The notes beneath the pieces are model-generated. The model was not told where the DNA came from. It was given only the letters and a program-made list of their open reading frames with translations, and ran no database searches. A stretch of 19,714 nt of DNA, taken from Lachnospiraceae bacterium. GTDB lineage: Bacteria; Bacillota; Clostridia; Lachnospirales; Lachnospiraceae. Of this stretch, positions 15,858 through 19,714 are shown piece by piece (position 1 is the stretch's first letter; the number at the start of each line of letters is the position of its first letter). The DNA lies in the NCBI GenBank assembly GCA_900772675.1, contig CAAGRM010000028.1, positions 1 to 19,714 of the forward strand, written 5' to 3'. The translations under genes and the position numbers were made by a program.

Positions 15858-17009
15858 TTATTTTCCCCATGGCAGACGATGCTTCGTTACCTGGATTGCC
15901 TGATGTGGGCACATTTCCTGGCAGCAGAAACAGCGAATACATTTTTTATAGTCGTAGATCGGCGGATTTTTGCGGCCGTTGTCAAATCGTACGGCTTTCC
16001 CTTCCACCGGGCAGCTCTCGACGCAGATTCCGCACTTTTTACATCTTTCTTTGATAATATAAGGGCGGCTCTGGAAGACCCCGAGGATTTCGAGCAGGTC
16101 GAGGGCACCTTTTCTGCGGGCTTTGCGGCGGTCGACGTTGAAATTCGGGTTTCCGTGCTTTCTTTTCAGTTCTTCCATGGATATCGTGCCCTCCGCTGTC
16201 ACGATTTCGATACGGTCATCGTGCCACGTTCCAAGGCCGAGGGTTTCGCCGTAAAGATTGGTCGGCACATACGCCGGATCAAGATTCACCAGGTGGCAAA
16301 ACACAGTATCCAGCGCGATCGGATCGGTGGACAGCAGAAGAATTCCCATCGAAACCGGGTCTCCGGAGGTCGGACCGTTGCCCTCCATCGCCACGATGCC
16401 ATCGCAGATATAGAGGCGCGGCGCTACTTTCTGGTTCAGTTCGATCAGCATATGTGCAAAGCTCTCTGCGTTCGGGTACTGGGTGTGGCCGAGTTTTTTA
16501 TAGACACCGCTGATGCAGCCGTACTGATTCTTGACCGCTCCGGTAATGCGCTCGAGCGCGTGGGTTTTCATTTTACTGACACTGATCAGGGCGTCACAGG
16601 AAAGCGCATCTTTGGCAATCATCAGAATTTTGCCGTCATTGGTTTCTACGCGCTCGCTTGTAAGGAAATCCTTCAGCGGAATTCCGTGCTTTTCCAGAAC
16701 TTCTTTCAATCCCGCTTCTTTTGCGATTCCCTCCGGCGTTCCAAGACCGCAGGAGTCGCCGCAGGAAATGTTTCCGTAACCATTTTCCTGTAAAATCGTG
16801 ATCAGGGCATCCATGACTTCCGGATCGGTCACAACGGCGCGCTCCTGTTTTGCTGCGCGGACCAGATTCGGTTTTAATAAAATACTCTCTTCTTTTCCGA
16901 TCAGGCTCTCCAGTCCGCCGATCAGTTCCAGTCCTTTTTTCAGGCTTTCCTTTACCTGTGCCGGATCGTAGTCGGGACAGGCAATCACTGCCACTTTGCT
17001 TTTTTCCAT
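15858..17009 (-). CDS. DUF362 protein with a C-terminal 2x[4Fe-4S] ferredoxin domain, 383 aa
   Basis: Residues 1-300 carry the DUF362 (PF04015) fold: ILLKPNLV (43-50), GDSCG (84-88), SVSKMKTHALERITGAVKN (144-161) and DGIVAMEGNGPTSGDP (203-218). The last 65 residues hold two cluster-binding motifs, C323/326/329/333 (CKKCGICVESC) and C357/360/363/367 (CIRCFCCQEMC), so electron transfer is likely. The substrate is unknown; the family is widespread in anaerobes and often annotated only as an iron-sulfur protein. The ATG at 17009 follows GAGGT. It sits between the terminator of the ribosomal operon and the yqeY promoter, so it probably forms its own transcription unit; I see no clear promoter in the short gap. 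Confidence 0.9.
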   Translation of the reverse strand: MEKSKVAVIACPDYDPAQVKESLKKGLELIGGLESLIGKEESILLKPNLVRAAKQERAVVTDPEVMDALITILQENGYGNISCGDSCGLGTPEGIAKEAGLKEVLEKHGIPLKDFLTSERVETNDGKILMIAKDALSCDALISVSKMKTHALERITGAVKNQYGCISGVYKKLGHTQYPNAESFAHMLIELNQKVAPRLYICDGIVAMEGNGPTSGDPVSMGILLLSTDPIALDTVFCHLVNLDPAYVPTNLYGETLGLGTWHDDRIEIVTAEGTISMEELKRKHGNPNFNVDRRKARRKGALDLLEILGVFQSRPYIIKERCKKCGICVESCPVEGKAVRFDNGRKNPPIYDYKKCIRCFCCQEMCPHQAIQVTKHRLPWGK

Positions 17010-17033
17010 ATTTACCTCATGTTTTTCTATATT

Positions 17034-17076
17034 CCAAAAGAAGCTGCGATCCCCTTACCGGTTCTCACAGCTTCTT
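17034..17076 (-). terminator. Intrinsic terminator of the infC-rpmI-rplT operon
   Basis: AAGAAGCTGTGA (17065-17076 on the minus strand) pairs with TCGCAGCTTCTT (17038-17049) over 12 positions with one G-U pair. The run after the stem is short (TT, continuing from the arm as TTCTTTT), so termination may be partial, letting some transcripts reach the DUF362 gene. Confidence 0.75.
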
Positions 17077-17104
17077 CGTATATTCACACAGAATATGTTT
17101 TTAC

Positions 17105-17461
17105 TTATGCTACTTTGCTTTTTGCAAGCTCAGCCAGTGTTGCAAATCCTTCTGCATCGTTAACTGCCATGTCAGCCAGAACTTTACGGTTCAGCTCAAC
17201 ACCTGCCAGTTTCAGACCATACATAAATTTGCTGTAGGACAGACCGTTCATTCTTGCTGCTGCGTTGATACGAGCGATCCACAGCTGACGGAACTGACGT
17301 TTTTTCTGTTTTCTTCCTGCATAGGAGCTGGTCAGTGCACGCATTACGGACTGTTTTGCTACTCTATACTGTTTGCTTCTGGCTCCTCTGTAACCTTTAG
17401 CCAGCTTTAATACTCTGTTATGTTTTTTCTTAGCGTTCATGCCGCCTTTAATTCTTGCCAT
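17105..17461 (-). CDS. rplT: 50S ribosomal protein L20, 118 aa
   Basis: L20 binds 23S rRNA early in 50S assembly. In Bacillus subtilis it also represses its own operon by binding the leader. The sequence shows the basic N-terminal tail ([24 protein letters not shown] begins it), the conserved [13 protein letters not shown] helix and the C-terminal globular part [10 protein letters not shown]. The length is the family standard. The ATG at 17461 follows AAGGAGGA. It is the last gene of infC-rpmI-rplT, 49 bases after rpmI. Confidence 0.99.
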   Translation of the reverse strand: MARIKGGMNAKKKHNRVLKLAKGYRGARSKQYRVAKQSVMRALTSSYAGRKQKKRQFRQLWIARINAAARMNGLSYSKFMYGLKLAGVELNRKVLADMAVNDAEGFATLAELAKSKVA

Positions 17462-17510
17462 CTCTTATTTTCCTCCTTGATCTGTTGGGCGTAACTCTAC
17501 CTTGCAAAAA

Positions 17511-17708
17511 TTACATGTAAGGTAAGATTTTCTTCATGTTCTTTACGTTTGTTGCATCAACAGTAGTCTGTTTTCTCAGGTTTCTTTTTCTCTTCTGAGA
17601 TTTCTTGGTTAAGATATGGCTCTTGTAAGCTTTATTTCTTACTAATTTTCCTGTTCCTGTTGTTTTAAAACGCTTTGCAGCTGCTCTGCTTGTTTTTACC
17701 TTTGGCAT
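17511..17708 (-). CDS. rpmI: 50S ribosomal protein L35, 65 aa
   Basis: A small, very basic protein of the large subunit. It starts [20 protein letters not shown] and contains the family segment [16 protein letters not shown], with 65 residues as usual. The ATG at 17708 has AAGGAGG at a good distance. It lies 35 bases after infC in the conserved order. Confidence 0.99.
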   Translation of the reverse strand: MPKVKTSRAAAKRFKTTGTGKLVRNKAYKSHILTKKSQKRKRNLRKQTTVDATNVKNMKKILPYM

Positions 17709-17743
17709 TTTAATTTCCTCCTTGATATTGATTCAAATGTATT

Positions 17744-18250
17744 TTAACGTTTAGCCGTCAAAAACATGGTCATGCTTCTGCCTTCCACCTTCGGTGCTTT
17801 GTCAACCGTTGCAATATCGGACAGACTTTCTGCAAATTCATCGAGGATGTATTTGCTGCTGTTCATATGTGCCATCTCACGGCCGCGGAAACGAAGTGTT
17901 ACTTTTACTTTGTCTCCTTTTGTAATGAACTTACGGGCTGCACCTACTTTGGTATTAAGATCGTTGGTGTCAATGTTTGGAGAAAGGCGAACTTCCTTGA
18001 TTTCAATTGTTTTCTGTTTTTTCTTTGCTTCTTTTTCTTTGCGGGCCAGTTCATATCTGTACTTTCCGTAGTCGATAATTTTGCAAACCGGCGGTTTCGC
18101 TGTCGGAGCAATTTTCACAAGATCCAGACCTGCTTCCTGTGCTTTCAGGTATGCATCTCTGGCAGACATAATTCCAAGCTGTTCTCCGTTCTGACCGATC
18201 AGACGAATTTCTCTGTCTCTGATCTGCTCATTAATCATTAATTCGCTAAT
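17744..18250 (-). CDS. infC: Translation initiation factor IF-3, 168 aa, ATT start
   Basis: IF-3 binds the 30S subunit, prevents premature joining of the 50S and checks the start codon. N-domain: INEQIRDREIRLIGQNGEQLG and ARDAYLKAQEAGLDLVKI. Linker: YGKYRYELARKEKEAKKKQ. C-domain: IKEVRLSPNIDTND, KVTLRFRGREMAH. I start at ATT (18250), reading ISELMINEQIRD, because GGAGGT at 18259-18264 is 8 bases before it, whereas the first ATG (18238) is 20 bases away. Firmicutes and enterobacterial infC genes typically use ATT or ATC, which lets IF-3 reduce its own translation; B. subtilis IF-3 starts with the similar ISKDFIINEQIR. The gene is first in the operon, behind a long leader. Confidence 0.97.
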   Translation of the reverse strand: MSELMINEQIRDREIRLIGQNGEQLGIMSARDAYLKAQEAGLDLVKIAPTAKPPVCKIIDYGKYRYELARKEKEAKKKQKTIEIKEVRLSPNIDTNDLNTKVGAARKFITKGDKVKVTLRFRGREMAHMNSSKYILDEFAESLSDIATVDKAPKVEGRSMTMFLTAKR

Positions 18251-18344
18251 TGTAGTGCACCTCCATCATTATAAAAGACTGTGTTCCCGCATTTTGCGGT
18301 GTAACGAAATCAAACTCGGCTCACCGGACCGGATTCGACTGATA

Positions 18345-18378
18345 ACGCAAGAAAAGTGGATAGACAGACTATCCACTT
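18345..18378 (-). terminator. Attenuator terminator in the infC leader
   Basis: AAGTGGATAG (18369-18378) and CTATCCACTT (18354-18363) form a perfect 10-bp stem with a 5-base loop. It is followed by TTCTT, so the run across the stem end is TTTTCTT. It lies about 100 bases upstream of the infC start and about 110 downstream of the promoter, where B. subtilis has the L20-controlled terminator. Confidence 0.83.
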
Positions 18379-18457
18379 AACATTGTACATAAATCTCTAC
18401 ACAAAGAGAACTTAAGATCAATATTGAACCGTAGTCGCGTGTTTGCGCTAGGGTGAG

Positions 18458-18465
18458 AGTGGATA
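18458..18465 (-). promoter_or_regulatory. Candidate antiterminator arm in the infC leader
   Basis: The minus strand reads TATCCACT here, identical to part of the 3' arm of the attenuator. It can therefore pair (8 bp) with AGTGGATA of the terminator 5' arm and prevent the terminator from forming. This fits an L20-type leader; the L20-binding motif itself I cannot verify by eye. Confidence 0.6.
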
Positions 18466-18493
18466 CTCTACTTTCTTTTTCTCAGACTATTGA

Positions 18494-18522
18494 AGTATAT
18501 CACTCCCATACGCTGTTGTCAA
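18494..18522 (-). promoter_or_regulatory. Promoter of the infC-rpmI-rplT operon
   Basis: TTGACA (18517-18522), a 17-base spacer, and TATACT (18494-18499) preceded by TG-A. This is a perfect -35 and a near-perfect extended -10. It begins 15 bases after the DUF1540 gene and gives a leader of about 235 nt. Confidence 0.92.
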
Positions 18523-18537
18523 TACTGATTTTTATAT

Positions 18538-18861
18538 TTATTTCCTGCTTCCGTAGCGAAAGGAGCTGCACTCAGTTTCCCGGCAGCTGCATGCACTGTC
18601 GCCGGCGATATGGATGTCTCCGGCCTCGCATTTGCAGTTGTCGTTGAAAGTACAGTTCTGTGCCTTGCAGTCGACACCGGTTTTTGTGCAGGCGCATCCG
18701 GTGGAGTTGGACATGGCGCCCTCACTGCGCTCTTTAAAGCTCTCGCAGCACGTTTCCATAGAGCTTTTGGCTCCGTTTCCGCCTACGCGGATATCTCCTC
18801 TGGAACAGAGCTCGTTCTGGTTGTAAACACAGTTCATGGCAGAGCAACTTAATGCTGGCAT
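18538..18861 (-). CDS. Tandem DUF1540 Cys-rich small protein, 107 aa
   Basis: Two copies of the DUF1540 motif (PF07561) are visible. Copy 1 (about 5-44) runs LSCSAMNCVYNQNELCSRGDI, then VGG, then CCESF. Copy 2 (about 58-101) runs VDCKAQNCTFNDNCKCEAGDI, then IAG, then TECSSF. The spaced cysteines suggest metal (zinc) binding; the function is unknown and the family is typical of Clostridia. Between the copies lies a short Ser/Gly/Cys linker (SNSTGCACTKTG). The ATG at 18861 has AGGAGGT before it, but that site lies inside a long hairpin, so translation is probably regulated. It sits between thrS and infC with no promoter of its own that I can see, and may be transcribed from thrS. Confidence 0.9.
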   Translation of the reverse strand: MPALSCSAMNCVYNQNELCSRGDIRVGGNGAKSSMETCCESFKERSEGAMSNSTGCACTKTGVDCKAQNCTFNDNCKCEAGDIHIAGDSACSCRETECSSFRYGSRK

Positions 18862-18939
18862 AATAAATTACCTCCTGAAGTTTGGTTTTTGCGGTTTCAC
18901 CCGCATAGAAACCATTATTTCCAGGAGGTAATTTTTTAT
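18860..18939 (-). promoter_or_regulatory. SD- and start-codon-sequestering hairpin of the DUF1540 gene
   Basis: AAATTACCTCCTG (18922-18934 on the minus strand) is the exact complement of CAGGAGGTAATTT (18865-18877), which is the Shine-Dalgarno region. Allowing one mismatch extends the pairing to 17 of 18, reaching the first two bases of the ATG. Inside are two further stems: GGTTT/AAACC (18909-18913 with 18884-18888) and TGCGG/CCGCA (18901-18905 with 18890-18894, 6-base loop). The nested, coaxial layout is hard to explain by chance. Confidence 0.85.
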
Positions 18940-18945
18940 TCATTC

Positions 18946-18984
18946 CGAATCGTTTCCTGCTTTCACTCGCGCCTGAAAGATTCG
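18946..18984 (-). promoter_or_regulatory. Second hairpin right after thrS
   Basis: CGAATC (18979-18984) pairs with GATTCG (18946-18951), and CTTTCA (18974-18979) with TGAAAG (18960-18965), sharing one base; the 3' side has a bulge. It begins 3 bases after the thrS stop. There is no U-run, so it may protect or cap the thrS 3' end without terminating transcription. Confidence 0.5.
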
Positions 18985-18987
18985 TTC

Positions 18988-19714
18988 TTATTTATTTTCT
19001 TTTGCTTCAACGGTAACCGGGCGGTTAACGCGGCCTGCGATTTCTTCTTTGATATCTGCGATAAACTGCTCCAGGCTTCTCTGACCTTCGTCTCCTGCAA
19101 AACGGCTTCTGACAGATACAAGACCTGCTTCTTCCTCTTTTGCTCCGGCGATCAGCATGTATGGAATCTTCTGTCCCTGTGCCTCACGGATCTTATATCC
19201 GATCTTCTCGGAACGGGTATCCATCTCTGCGCGGATGCCTGCCTCGTGAAGGGCGTCCAGAACCTTCTTGCCGTAATCTGCGTATTTGTCGGAGATTGGC
19301 AGAACCTTTACCTGTACCGGTGCAAGCCAGGTTGGGAATGCGCCTGCAAAGTGCTCGATCAGGATACCGATGAAACGCTCAACAGAACCGTAAACAACAC
19401 GGTGGATCATAATCGGACGATGTTTCTCGCCGTCTGCTCCTGTGTATTCCAGTTCGAATCTCTGCGGCAGCTGGAAGTCAAGCTGGATAGTACCGCACTG
19501 CCACGTTCTTCCGATGGAGTCTTCCAGATGGAAGTCGATCTTCGGGCCATAGAATGCGCCGTCGCCTTCGTTGACTACATAGTCAAGGCCAAGGTCATCG
19601 AGTGCGCCGCGGAGACCTTCGGTTGCTACCTCCCAGTCCTCATCGCTTCCCATGCTGTCTTCCGGACGGGTGGACAGTTCTACGTGATATTTGAATCCAA
19701 ACAGTTTGTAAACC
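18988..19714 (-). CDS. thrS: Threonine-tRNA ligase, C-terminal part (runs off the right edge)
   Basis: Class II aminoacyl-tRNA synthetase that charges tRNA-Thr. The visible 241 residues begin VYKLFGFKYHVELSTRPE, followed by GDGAFYGPKIDFHLEDSIGR and WQCGTIQLDFQLPQRF. Motif 3 is HRVVYGSVERFIGILIEH. The anticodon-binding domain follows (FPTWLAPVQVKVLPIS, IRAEMDTRSEKIGYKIREAQ, IPYMLIAGAKEEE, VSVRSRFAGDEGQ). The 5' end with the editing and TGS domains lies beyond 19714. The reading frame is intact and ends in VTVEAKENK. Synteny thrS-(DUF1540)-infC-rpmI-rplT mirrors the enterobacterial thrS-infC order, with an added gene. A T-box, usual for Firmicutes thrS, would be outside the window. Confidence 0.98.
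   Translation of the reverse strand, partial: VYKLFGFKYHVELSTRPEDSMGSDEDWEVATEGLRGALDDLGLDYVVNEGDGAFYGPKIDFHLEDSIGRTWQCGTIQLDFQLPQRFELEYTGADGEKHRPIMIHRVVYGSVERFIGILIEHFAGAFPTWLAPVQVKVLPISDKYADYGKKVLDALHEAGIRAEMDTRSEKIGYKIREAQGQKIPYMLIAGAKEEEAGLVSVRSRFAGDEGQRSLEQFIADIKEEIAGRVNRPVTVEAKENK

Noticed and set aside
15742..15942. 66-codon minus-strand frame ending YLKQQLTKSLFQTRSERI
   Set aside because: It overlaps the end of the DUF362 gene, has no SD, and its last third is the REP-like repeat; it also covers the yqeY promoter.

Overview
The window looks like a chromosomal segment from a Gram-positive anaerobe of the Clostridia, most likely Lachnospiraceae. The support is a pyruvate:ferredoxin oxidoreductase as a major gene, DUF1540 and CmpB-type membrane proteins, an SseB-domain protein of the kind seen in gut Clostridia, AGGAGG-type ribosome binding sites, and an IF3 gene that starts on ATT. 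This placement rests on gene content, not on a search. Every gene I accept lies on the minus strand, so transcription runs from right to left.

Reading with transcription from the right edge: the 3' part of thrS is followed by a small Cys-rich DUF1540 gene. Its ribosome binding site is buried in a long hairpin. Next comes the infC-rpmI-rplT operon, with its own TTGACA/TATACT promoter and a leader that carries an intrinsic terminator plus a competing upstream segment. An intrinsic terminator closes that operon. A DUF362/2x[4Fe-4S] protein follows, then yqeY and an ABC-F ATPase joined by an ATGA overlap, then a terminator. The large PFOR gene (nifJ) comes next with its own promoter, a structured leader and a terminator. 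A two-domain CmpB-like membrane protein lies behind a promoter with a 14-bp palindrome, followed by an SseB-domain protein with a near-consensus promoter and a terminator. The cluster M16C metallopeptidase - era - recO completes the core part.

The left edge is the accessory part. A 1453-bp IS4-family (Tn5/IS50-like) insertion sequence with 16-bp perfect terminal inverted repeats sits beside a 5'-truncated fragment resembling the AAA-ATPase/PD-(D/E)XK family. Its imperfect 9-bp flanking duplication suggests an older insertion.

Most of the window is housekeeping: translation (thrS, infC, rpmI, rplT, ABC-F), ribosome assembly and repair (era, recO), and ferredoxin-linked pyruvate metabolism. 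I see no clear new multi-gene system. The most interesting signals are non-coding: the DUF1540 SD-sequestering hairpin with an overlapping upstream ORF, the infC attenuator, a 21-bp tandem repeat between era and recO whose minus strand reads as Lys/Ala-rich codons, a small REP-like repeat at two intergenic sites, and the structured leaders of the M16 and PFOR genes.
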